Below are positions 42,298 to 49,118 of a DNA stretch of 53,075 nt, piece after piece. Source of the stretch: Glycomyces lechevalierae (GTDB taxonomy: Bacteria; Actinomycetota; Actinomycetes; Mycobacteriales; Micromonosporaceae). The position numbers were made by a program, and so were the translations under genes. The stretch covers positions 485,463 to 538,537 of the forward strand of contig NZ_JAPZVQ010000003.1 in NCBI RefSeq assembly GCF_027622945.1, read 5' to 3'. The first letter of the stretch is position 1. Each line of letters begins with the position of its first letter. The notes under the pieces were generated by a model. That model ran no database searches. It saw only the letters and a list, made by a program, of their open reading frames with translations, and was not told the DNA's origin.

Positions 42298-42872
42298 CGG
42301 CGGACTCCCAGGGAGGGCAGGATCACGGCGTCGATGTAGGCGGTCAGGTACGCCTCGTCGGGGTGGACCCCGGTGATCATGGGGCGCACGGCGATGGGTG
42401 CGAGGAGCAGTTCGTGGATGAAGCGGCGGCCGGGCGCGTCGGAGTCGATCTCGCCGCGAGCAGCGGCGCGGTCGATGATCGCTTGGACGGCCTGTTCCAG
42501 TGGCGCGGCGAGGACCTCGCGCAGGGCCTGGGCCAGTTCCTCGTCGTTGCGGGCGGCATTGTGGATACCGGCCATGAGCTCGTGGTCGCCGGGCGCGGTC
42601 GAGGCCATCGGACCGACGCCGGCGAGGAGGTCTCCGCGAAGAGAGCCGGTGTCGACGGTGTCGAGCGGGTGGGGCTTGCGGTGCCGGATGGCCTCGACGA
42701 CGAGTCGCGGCTTGCCGTTCCAGTGCCGGTACAGGGTGGCGGTGCTGGTGTGCGCCTCGGTCGCGACCTGCTGCATGGTGATCTTCTCGTAGCCGTGCTC
42801 CCTGACCAGGCGCTCGACGGTTGCGAATATCTCGGCCTCGCGCTCAGGTGAGAGCCGTGAACGACGTTCCAC
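42294..42872 (-). CDS. TetR family regulator of the MFS operon
   Basis: A 192-aa repressor from the GTG at 42872 (VERRSRLSPEREAEIFATVE), with AGGAGG 6 bases upstream; the frame beyond crosses the operator. The HTH ITMQQVATEAHTSTATLYRHWNGKPRLV and a TetR_C-like effector domain are clear. It overlaps the MFS gene by 4 bases and very probably represses this operon, releasing when it binds an exported compound. Confidence 0.93.
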   Translation of the reverse strand: MERRSRLSPEREAEIFATVERLVREHGYEKITMQQVATEAHTSTATLYRHWNGKPRLVVEAIRHRKPHPLDTVDTGSLRGDLLAGVGPMASTAPGDHELMAGIHNAARNDEELAQALREVLAAPLEQAVQAIIDRAAARGEIDSDAPGRRFIHELLLAPIAVRPMITGVHPDEAYLTAYIDAVILPSLGVRR

Positions 42873-42883
42873 GGATGGCCTCC

Positions 42884-42912
42884 TATCGAAACGAAATGAC
42901 TTCCTTTCGATA
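42884..42912. promoter_or_regulatory. TetR operator (29 bp)
   Basis: TATCGAAACGAA (42884-42895), 5 bases, then TTCCTTTCGATA (42901-42912): 11 of 12 positions are complementary. It ends next to the AGGAGG of the TetR gene, so binding would cover the promoter or leader of the TetR-MFS operon. Confidence 0.82.
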
Positions 42913-42917
42913 ATCAC

Positions 42918-43308
42918 GCAATCGGGCCCCCTCTGACGACCCGACCGTCCGAGACGTACCTCACAGTCCCGAGGCGGCCACCGCTATCTCGGAATCGACC
43001 GAATGCTTGCGAGCCCCCGCGGCACAGGGCTTGTTCAAGAGCCTGGTTGTTCGGTGATGCCCACGATCGGGAGGGCCCGTGACGGGTCCTCAGTACGACG
43101 CCGCCCACGCTGCGACGGAGTAAGACTCGACCTGCGGGCAGTGCCCTCGTCCATTGCCTGCACCTCCTCGTAGCAAGTGCCAGGATGATCAGGTTCGCGC
43201 AGGTCAGTTGGCGGTCCAAACCTTGAGCGAGGTCTTCAACGTCGGAAATACCTGGCGGCGTTCTGAGGCGGTAGTGCTGTACCCTGGCTGAGGCCGCTCA
43301 GCGGCCAT
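42918..43308. other. Intergenic region before tRNA-Pro
   Basis: No recognisable gene. One short frame on the minus strand (43154-43035, 39 codons, MDEGTARRSSLTPSQRGRRR) has a perfect GAGGAGG 7 bases before its ATG, but I know no homologue. GGCCGC-TCA-GCGGCC (43292-43306) forms a small hairpin just before the tRNA; TACCCT at 43280 might be its -10. Confidence 0.4.
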
Positions 43309-43382
43309 CGGGACGTGGCGCAGCTTGGTAGCGCACCCGCTTTGGGAGCGGGGGGTCGCAGGTTCAAATCCTGTCGTCCCGA
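43309..43382 (+). tRNA. tRNA-Pro (TGG anticodon)
   Basis: A 74-nt cloverleaf: acceptor CGGGACG (43309-43315) with CGTCCCG (43375-43381), discriminator A, anticodon stem CCCGC/GCGGG around TTTGGGA (anticodon TGG), T-arm with GGTTCAAATCC. CCA is not encoded. tRNA-Pro genes are known integration targets, but I see no duplicated 3' end in the window. Confidence 0.97.
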
Positions 43383-43383
43383 C

Positions 43384-43431
43384 TTGTGACCGCGTGTGAA
43401 CGCGTGTGAACGGTTGTGAATAGATGTGAAC
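43384..43431 (+). repeat. 10-bp tandem repeat after tRNA-Pro
   Basis: Four decamers follow each other: CGCGTGTGAA, CGCGTGTGAA, CGGTTGTGAA and TAGATGTGAA (43391-43430), with a degenerate unit (TTGTGAC) before. The core TGTGAA recurs exactly every 10 bp, so all copies face one side of the helix. Confidence 0.8.
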
Positions 43432-43435
43432 GGCG

Positions 43436-43471
43436 GTGGCCGGGCAGAATTGGAAGATTCTGCTCGGCCAC
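43436..43471. terminator. Large hairpin after the decamer repeat
   Basis: GTGGCCGGGCAGAAT (43436-43450) and ATTCTGCTCGGCCAC (43457-43471) pair over 15 bp with one mismatch, loop TGGAAG. It could end the tRNA transcript or be a boundary structure; no T-run follows. From 43472 to 43709 I see no supported gene. Confidence 0.65.
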
Positions 43472-43709
43472 CTAGGATCGGTTCCGTCGGTGCACAGCGA
43501 CGACAGCCCAGAGCTCGATACCGCCGGGCACATCGCCTACCGGATGGACGAGGTTCGGCGGTGTCTGGCGATGCCAGCCTCGATGGGCGAGAGCCGGTCT
43601 AGCGCTCTGCCCGAGAAAGCCAACGCCGACTTCAAGATGCGCTTCCGGTGTTTTCAGAAGATCGTCCGGGGAACGCGAGGGCAAGTTCGAATCCGTGCGA
43701 TGTGCATGG

Positions 43710-44483
43710 TCAGTGACGGGAGCTGCCGCGGAGGGTGCGGGGTGAGGCGCCGAATTCGCGGTGGCAGGCCTTGTTGAACGTCTGGAGGTCGGGTATGCCG
43801 ACCGACGCGGCAATTGCAGGGATGGAGAGGGTCGACTCGCGCAGCAAGTGCTCGGCTCGCACCATTCTGCGATGGCGAATGTAGGCGACCAGTGTGGATC
43901 CGGTGGCGTCCTTAACGAGTTTCGTGAGGTGGTTGGGTGAGATGCCCACGGCGGCGGCTACTTCGGGGACCTTGACTGATCGCGGCAGGCGCTGCTCGAT
44001 GTAGGCGAAGGTCGCGGCCACGGCGGGGTGTTCGTTGTTGCCAGGTTCTTTCGACTGCAGTCGGACCGTCCGCCACAAGGCGGTCCACACCTCGGAAGCG
44101 GCCTGGGTGGGGGAGTCTGCGACGGTGGCGATGGTCTGCCACAGCATCTCGGCGAGGGCTGGGCCGGCGGGGCCGGCGTCCTGGATGAGCGGCAGGGTGT
44201 GCGGTGTTCCCCTTGGTGAGGGTCGAAGGTGCACGTAGAGGTGCTCGGAGCGGCCGCGGTGGTGGTACTCGACATTGGTCCCGGCGGGGATGAGGCTGAC
44301 GCGTCCGGGTTTGATGCGATGAGCGGTGCCGTCGACCACCAGGTCGGCCTCGTACTCGTAGAGGTGGAACTGCCACAGGTCAGGGAGCCGGAAGGGGCCG
44401 TCGGGGCCGTTTATGCCGTGGATGGCGAAGCCGGCGTTCACCACCTCTGGCGGTTCGTCGAGGCAGACGGTCACGTCGCGCAT
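43710..44483 (-). CDS. AraC family transcriptional regulator
   Basis: A 257-aa regulator from the ATG at 44483 (a TTG at 44495 is also possible). The N-terminal cupin-like sugar-sensing domain (FRLPDLWQFHLYEYEADLVV and IKPGRVSLIPAGTNVEYHH) is followed by the double HTH (VPEVAAAVGISPNHLTKLVK and IPAIAASVGIPDLQTFNKAC), ending in REFGASPRTLRG. It is divergent from the GH39 relic with 143 bases between, where ATCCAC-AAGTCC-GTGGAT (44567-44584) is a possible site. It likely responds to a sugar from plant cell walls. Confidence 0.92.
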   Translation of the reverse strand: MRDVTVCLDEPPEVVNAGFAIHGINGPDGPFRLPDLWQFHLYEYEADLVVDGTAHRIKPGRVSLIPAGTNVEYHHRGRSEHLYVHLRPSPRGTPHTLPLIQDAGPAGPALAEMLWQTIATVADSPTQAASEVWTALWRTVRLQSKEPGNNEHPAVAATFAYIEQRLPRSVKVPEVAAAVGISPNHLTKLVKDATGSTLVAYIRHRRMVRAEHLLRESTLSIPAIAASVGIPDLQTFNKACHREFGASPRTLRGSSRH

Positions 44484-44566
44484 CCTGGAAATCAACCATG
44501 ATTCGGCGAAATAGTCCAGTGATGGTTCTGAATTTGCCGGTTGGTTTCATGATGATCGTGGAAATG

Positions 44567-44620
44567 ATCCACAAGTCCGTGGATTTCGCCAAGCATCCCG
44601 TCTGGATCGTTTTCTAAGGT
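44567..44620. promoter_or_regulatory. AraC-GH39 intergenic control region
   Basis: Palindrome ATCCAC-AAGTCC-GTGGAT (44567-44584), then TAAGGT (44615-44620) placed 6 bases before the ATG at 44627 like other leaderless -10 boxes here. Confidence 0.5.
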
Positions 44621-44626
44621 CGGCGT

Positions 44627-45103
44627 ATGACCGCACCGTGTCACCCCTCGAAGCCCGTCCGCATTGAAGCGGACGCCTGCTCACATGGCGAACCGCTGCA
44701 CCATCACCGGGACCTCGTCGTGGGAGCCGGGCGCACGGCGGGCGAAGACGGGCCGGAGCACAACTTCCAGTACATCGACGAGGTCCTCGACCGGATGTTG
44801 GGGGCTGCCCGGTACGGGGCCGAGGCGACCCTCGCGGTCGGCGGACAGCGGACTCTCGAGATCGAGCCCAGCGGCCGCGAACCCGGTTGTCGACTGCTGG
44901 CCGAGATGGTGGGTCTGTCCCGGGGCGACGCGCTCGCGGCATGGCGCTCGATCGGCGAACCGGAACCGCAGAGCCGTGAAGAGTCGGCAGCGCTGCGCGC
45001 CGCGGCCAGGCCGCAAGAGGTCTGCAAGGCGGATGCCGAAGGGCGCCTGCAGTTCACGGTCGCCTTGCGGCCGTGGGAGATCGCCTCCCTGCGCCAGCTG
45101 TGA
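44627..45103 (+). pseudogene. GH39 beta-xylosidase, internally deleted
   Basis: An open 158-aa frame that joins separate parts of a GH39 beta-xylosidase (normally about 500 aa). RDLVVGAGRTAG matches the family's N-terminal W-x-x-CVGTGR block; EHNFQYIDEVLDRML matches the YNFTYIDRIFD block about 60 residues further in; then the sequence jumps to the C-terminal part DALAAWRSIGEPEPQSREES and LRPWEIASL, which matches the last 60-70 residues. Both catalytic Glu residues and the barrel core are gone. Start and leaderless -10 are intact. It is therefore inactive as a xylosidase, though still translatable; AraC is its old regulator. Confidence 0.78.
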
Positions 45104-45185
45104 CTCGACGCTGGCGCCTCAGTCGATCCCACGTGGTCGCCGCATATCACTGGTGACCCGCCTACCTGCGAACAAGAGAGACCAC

Positions 45186-47225
45186 ATGAGACAGATTTCC
45201 CTGCGCAGTACCAGAGCCCGTCTCGCGGCGATCGGCGCTGCGCTGCTCACCGCCTTGACTGTCAGCGTGATCGGCGCAGTCGGCGCCAGCGCCAGCCCTC
45301 AGGGCTGCCTCGTCGACTATAAGGTCACGTCCGAGTGGAACGGCGGCTTCGTCGCCGACGTGAGAGTGACCAACCTCGGCGCCCCCATCGACGGCTGGGA
45401 GCTCGAATGGGCCTTCTCGTCGGGCCAGAAGGTCAGCCACGGCTGGCTCGCGAACATCACCTCCTCCGGTGCTGACGTCACCGCGAAGAGCTACAGCTAC
45501 AACTCCAGGATCGGGACCGACAAGAAGACCTCGTTCGGGTTCGCCGGCTCCTGGTCCGGTGCGAACGAGGCACCCGAGGCGTTCAAGCTCAACGGCGTCA
45601 CCTGCGACGGCACCGTCAGCGACCCGGAGAACCTCACTGCGATCGAGACCGTCGAGGCGATGGAACCGGGCTGGAACGTCGGCAACACCCTCGACGCGAT
45701 CCCCGACGAGACTTCTTGGGGCAACCCGCTGATCTCCGCGGAACTCCTCGACACCATCAAGGCCGAGGGCTACAAGTCGATCCGCCTCCCCGTCTCCTGG
45801 TCCGACTACATCGGCGAAGGACCTGACTACACGATCGACCAGGCCCGGCTCGACCGCGTCACCGAAGTGGTCGACATGGCGATCGAGCGCGGCCTCTACG
45901 TCCTGCTGAACGTGCACCACGACTCGTGGCAGTGGATCAGGTACATGCCCACCGACCACGACGGGGTCGTGGCCAAGTTCGACGCGGTCTGGACCCAGAT
46001 CGCGGAGAACTTCAAGGACCACTCCGAGCTGCTGGTGCTCGAGAGCAACAACGAACCGCAGTTCGAAGGCACCACGGTAGAGGAAGGCGACGCCTACAAC
46101 GACGAGCTCAACCGTCTGTTCCACGAGATCGTGCGTGGGACCGGAGGCAAGAACGCCGACCGGCTCCTGGTGCTCCCCACCCTCCACACCAACGCCGACC
46201 AGGCCCGACTGGACGCATTGGACGCCACGATCGCAGCGCTCGACGATGACATGATCGCCGCGACCGTCCACTTCTACGGCTGGTGGCCCTTCAGCGTCAA
46301 CAACGCCGGCGGCACCACCTACGACGAGAATGTGGAGGCCGACATCGTCGGCACCTTCGACCGGGTCGGCGCCACCTTCGTGGACAACGAGATCCCGGTC
46401 ATCATCGGCGAGTGGGGCGTCCTCAACTACGACCACAACCGGCCCGGCGTCCACCAGTACGGCGAGCTGCTGAAGTTCTACGAGTCCGTCGAGTGGCACG
46501 CCAGGGACACCGGCGGCATCGCCATGCAGATCTGGGACGCGGGCCAGTTCCTCAACCGCGAAACGCTGGAGTGGCGCGACCAGACCATCTTCGACTACTT
46601 CAAGTCCGGTTGGACTACGCGCTCGGGCACCACTTCGTTCGACTCGATCTACCTCGACAAGAGCGAGGCCATCGGCGCCGAGTCACTCACCCTCAACCGC
46701 AACGGCCTCGAATTCGAAGGGCTGTGGGACGGCGACACCGAGCTGGCCGAAGGCACCGACTACACCGTCGAGGGCGATACCCTCACCCTCACCGCGTCGG
46801 CACTGACCCGTCTCTCCGGCGACCGCTCGTACGGGGTGAACAGCACCATCGAGGCCCGTTTCTCCGCGGGCCTGCCGTGGCAGATTCACATCATCACCTA
46901 CGATCGCCCGGTCCTGTCCGACACCACCGGCACGATCGAGTCGTTCGCCGTGCCGACCCAGTTCACCGGAGACCGGATCGCAACCATGGAGTCGGTCTAC
47001 AGCGACGACGGGACCCCGACCGGGGGAGACTGGACGCCCTTCAAGGAGTACTGGACGGCCTTCCAGCCCGACTACGACGCAGGCTCCGTCATCCTCAAGC
47101 CCGACATGCTCAACGGCATCGAGGACGGCAGGACCGCCACGTTGACCTTCCACTTCTGGGGCGGTGGCGAGATCACCTACCAGATCACCCGCAGCGGCTC
47201 GAGTCTGACCGGCACGGCCCTGTAG
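45186..47225 (+). CDS. Secreted CBM2-GH5-X2-CBM46 endoglucanase (copy 1)
   Basis: A 679-aa secreted enzyme. The signal peptide ends near ASAS (about 37). A CBM2 with its Cys pair (GCLVDYKVTSEWNGGFVADV...NGVTC, about 38-138) precedes a GH5 barrel of the subfamily-4 type (about 145-485) with acid/base Glu290 in ESNNEPQF and nucleophile Glu409 in VIIGEWGVL. A CBM_X2 Ig-like domain (LTLNRNGLEFEGLWDGDTEL, about 497-580) and a CBM46 (about 583-679, ending TYQITRSGSSLTGTAL) follow, as in the tri-modular Bacillus Cel5B. It cleaves cellulose, mixed-link glucan or xyloglucan. Same direction as the GH39 relic, 82 bases away. Confidence 0.94.
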   Translation: MRQISLRSTRARLAAIGAALLTALTVSVIGAVGASASPQGCLVDYKVTSEWNGGFVADVRVTNLGAPIDGWELEWAFSSGQKVSHGWLANITSSGADVTAKSYSYNSRIGTDKKTSFGFAGSWSGANEAPEAFKLNGVTCDGTVSDPENLTAIETVEAMEPGWNVGNTLDAIPDETSWGNPLISAELLDTIKAEGYKSIRLPVSWSDYIGEGPDYTIDQARLDRVTEVVDMAIERGLYVLLNVHHDSWQWIRYMPTDHDGVVAKFDAVWTQIAENFKDHSELLVLESNNEPQFEGTTVEEGDAYNDELNRLFHEIVRGTGGKNADRLLVLPTLHTNADQARLDALDATIAALDDDMIAATVHFYGWWPFSVNNAGGTTYDENVEADIVGTFDRVGATFVDNEIPVIIGEWGVLNYDHNRPGVHQYGELLKFYESVEWHARDTGGIAMQIWDAGQFLNRETLEWRDQTIFDYFKSGWTTRSGTTSFDSIYLDKSEAIGAESLTLNRNGLEFEGLWDGDTELAEGTDYTVEGDTLTLTASALTRLSGDRSYGVNSTIEARFSAGLPWQIHIITYDRPVLSDTTGTIESFAVPTQFTGDRIATMESVYSDDGTPTGGDWTPFKEYWTAFQPDYDAGSVILKPDMLNGIEDGRTATLTFHFWGGGEITYQITRSGSSLTGTAL

Positions 47226-47231
47226 ACGACC

Positions 47232-47263
47232 GGCGGCGGGCTCTGACCGGGGGGCCCGCCGCC
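47232..47263 (+). terminator. GH5 copy 1 terminator
   Basis: GGCGGCGGGC (47232-47241) and GCCCGCCGCC (47254-47263) form a 10-bp stem 6 bases after the stop codon. Confidence 0.75.
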
Positions 47264-47302
47264 ACCGGCCTCGACCCCACACCGCTCCGGCGGCACAACG
47301 AC

Positions 47303-47334
47303 AGCGGTCCCGGCCCTGATGGGCCGGGACCGCT
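47303..47334. repeat. Hairpin repeat, first copy
   Basis: AGCGGTCCCGGCCC (47303-47316)-TGAT-GGGCCGGGACCGCT (47321-47334). The inner 30 bases are identical to 49072-49101. It lies between convergent GH5 copies 1 and 2 and can terminate both. Confidence 0.85.
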
Positions 47335-47359
47335 TTGTCATGCAGCCGAAGCCGTCCGG

Positions 47360-49051
47360 TCAGGCCGTGCCGGTCACGGCGGTGCCGTTCTTGGTCACGG
47401 TGTAGGCGACGGTCTTGCCGCTGCGGAAGTGGACCGTCAGGTTCACTGCGGCGCCGTCGGTGACCGCGTCGAAGAACGTCGGGGTCAGCTTGAAGACGCC
47501 GTTCGCGTAGTCGGGATCGTAGGCCACCCCGTACTCCTTGTAGACGGTCCAGTCGTGGGGACCGGCACCGGTCCCGTCCTCGTAGGTGGCCTCCAAGGTC
47601 GCGACCATGTCGCCGTTGTACTCCGTCGGAATCGCGAACGCGTCGGTGGTGCCGGTGGCGTCCTCCAGCACGGGCGTGTCGGAGGCGATCACGTTCAGGG
47701 TCCACGGGACGCCGTCGGAGTACCGCACCGAGAGCTGTTCCCGGGTACCGGGCGCGCCGTCGCCGAGCAGGAGGTCCACCAGGCTCGCCTTGAGCGTCAG
47801 CGTGTCGCCCTCCACGACGTAGTCGCGGCCGGGCTTCAATTTGCGGTCCCCGTGGTAGAGGCTCTTGAACTGCAGCCCGTTGGGGTTCAACGTGATCGCC
47901 TGGTCGGCACCGGCTTCTGAGGGATCGACGAAGAGCAGGTCGGACTCCGCGGTGCCCGATCGGTTGGTCCAGCTCTCCGAGAGGTAGTCGTACAGACCCT
48001 CGACCTGCCAGTCGAACTCCTTCCGGTCGAAGTACTGCCCGTTGTCCCAGAACATGGTGGTGATGTCGTTGGTGCGCGCGAGGTAGCCGAAGTGCTCGAA
48101 GAACTTCATCGCCTCCCCGTACTCCACCGCGACGAAGCCGCCGTTCAGCAGTCCGAACTCGCCGATGATCATGGGGATGCCCTTCGACACGAAGGTGTCG
48201 TGCAAGCGGGCGAAGTCGCCTTCCAGGTAGCCCTGGACTTCTTCGTCGTACGTGGTCTTGCCGGCGATGTTCACCGAGAACGGCCAGTATGAGTAGTTGT
48301 GCGTGGTCGCCGCCAGCATCGGGTCGTCGAGCGCCTCGATCTCGGCGGCCAGTGCGTCCAAGTGGTCCTGGTCGCTGCTGGTGTGGAGTGTCGGCAGGAC
48401 CAGCAGCCGGTCCTCGTTGCCGCCGCCGGAGCCGCGCACGATCTCGTGGAAGGAGGCGTTCAGCTCGGCGATCAGCTCGTTCTCCTGTTCCGGGCCGCTG
48501 GCGCCTTCGAAGAACGGCTCGTTGATGCTCTCGAACACCAACTCCGGCGGGTAGTCCTTGAACCTATCGGCCACCTGGGACCAGATGGAGTCGAAGCGGG
48601 CGAGCACATTGTCGTGGTCGGTCGGCATCTCGTGCAGCCACTGCCACGAGTCGTGGTGGATGTTGATCATGACGTACATGTCCTCGTCCAGCGCCATTTG
48701 GACGACTTCCTCGACGCGGTCAAGAACCTGCGGCTCGATGGTGTAGTCGGGGGCCGGTCCGGTGTTGTAGCTCCAGCTGACCGGGATGCGGATGCTGTTG
48801 AAGCCCTGGTCCCGGATGCCCTCCATCAGTTCCTCGGTGACCATCGGGTTGCCCCAGCTGGTCTCGTCCTCGCCGCAGCACATGGAGTCGAGGGTGTTGC
48901 CGAGGTTCCATCCCGGCTGCATCGCCGCGACGGTCTCGACCGCCGTGAGCGACGCCGGTTCGGGCCGCTCGGCCTGTGCGGCGGTGGTGGGGATGAGCAG
49001 GGTGAGCGCGAGCGGTACTGCGAGCAGCAGCCTTGATGGTTGATATCGCAA
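47360..49051 (-). CDS. Secreted GH5-X2-CBM46 endoglucanase (copy 2)
   Basis: A 563-aa paralogue without CBM2. The signal peptide (to AQA, about 27) leads directly to the GH5 barrel: LTAVETVAAMQPGWNLGNTL, IHHDSWQWLHEMPTDHDNVL, acid/base Glu in ESINEPFF, nucleophile Glu in MIIGEFGLL. X2 (ITLNPNGLQFKSLYHGDRKL) and CBM46 (to TVTKNGTAVTGTA) follow. An extra SMCCGEDE insertion after GNTLD is unique among the three copies and brings a vicinal Cys pair. The TTG start at 49051 has AAGGGA 8 bases upstream. It is convergent with copy 1 and co-directional with copy 3, 67 bases downstream of it. Confidence 0.93.
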   Translation of the reverse strand: MRYQPSRLLLAVPLALTLLIPTTAAQAERPEPASLTAVETVAAMQPGWNLGNTLDSMCCGEDETSWGNPMVTEELMEGIRDQGFNSIRIPVSWSYNTGPAPDYTIEPQVLDRVEEVVQMALDEDMYVMINIHHDSWQWLHEMPTDHDNVLARFDSIWSQVADRFKDYPPELVFESINEPFFEGASGPEQENELIAELNASFHEIVRGSGGGNEDRLLVLPTLHTSSDQDHLDALAAEIEALDDPMLAATTHNYSYWPFSVNIAGKTTYDEEVQGYLEGDFARLHDTFVSKGIPMIIGEFGLLNGGFVAVEYGEAMKFFEHFGYLARTNDITTMFWDNGQYFDRKEFDWQVEGLYDYLSESWTNRSGTAESDLLFVDPSEAGADQAITLNPNGLQFKSLYHGDRKLKPGRDYVVEGDTLTLKASLVDLLLGDGAPGTREQLSVRYSDGVPWTLNVIASDTPVLEDATGTTDAFAIPTEYNGDMVATLEATYEDGTGAGPHDWTVYKEYGVAYDPDYANGVFKLTPTFFDAVTDGAAVNLTVHFRSGKTVAYTVTKNGTAVTGTA

Positions 49052-49071
49052 CGGATCTGTCCCTTCTAGAA

Positions 49072-49101
49072 GCGGTCCCGGCCCTGATGGGCCGGGACCG
49101 C
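49072..49101. repeat. Hairpin repeat, second copy (GH5 copy 3 terminator)
   Basis: GCGGTCCCGGCCC (49072-49084)-TGAT-GGGCCGGGACCGC (49089-49101), a perfect 13-bp stem identical to the copy at 47304-47333. It sits 17 bases after the stop of GH5 copy 3. Confidence 0.88.
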
Positions 49102-49118
49102 GTTCATGGTGTTGGTAG

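Noticed and set aside
43204..43533. Minus-strand frame with GTTGFEPATPRSQSG-like text over the tRNA
   Set aside because: This is the well-known false protein produced by translating a tRNA-Pro gene antisense; the tRNA explains it.
43436..43777. 113-codon plus-strand frame after the tRNA
   Set aside because: It begins inside a hairpin, has no ribosome site or motif, and overlaps the end of the AraC gene.
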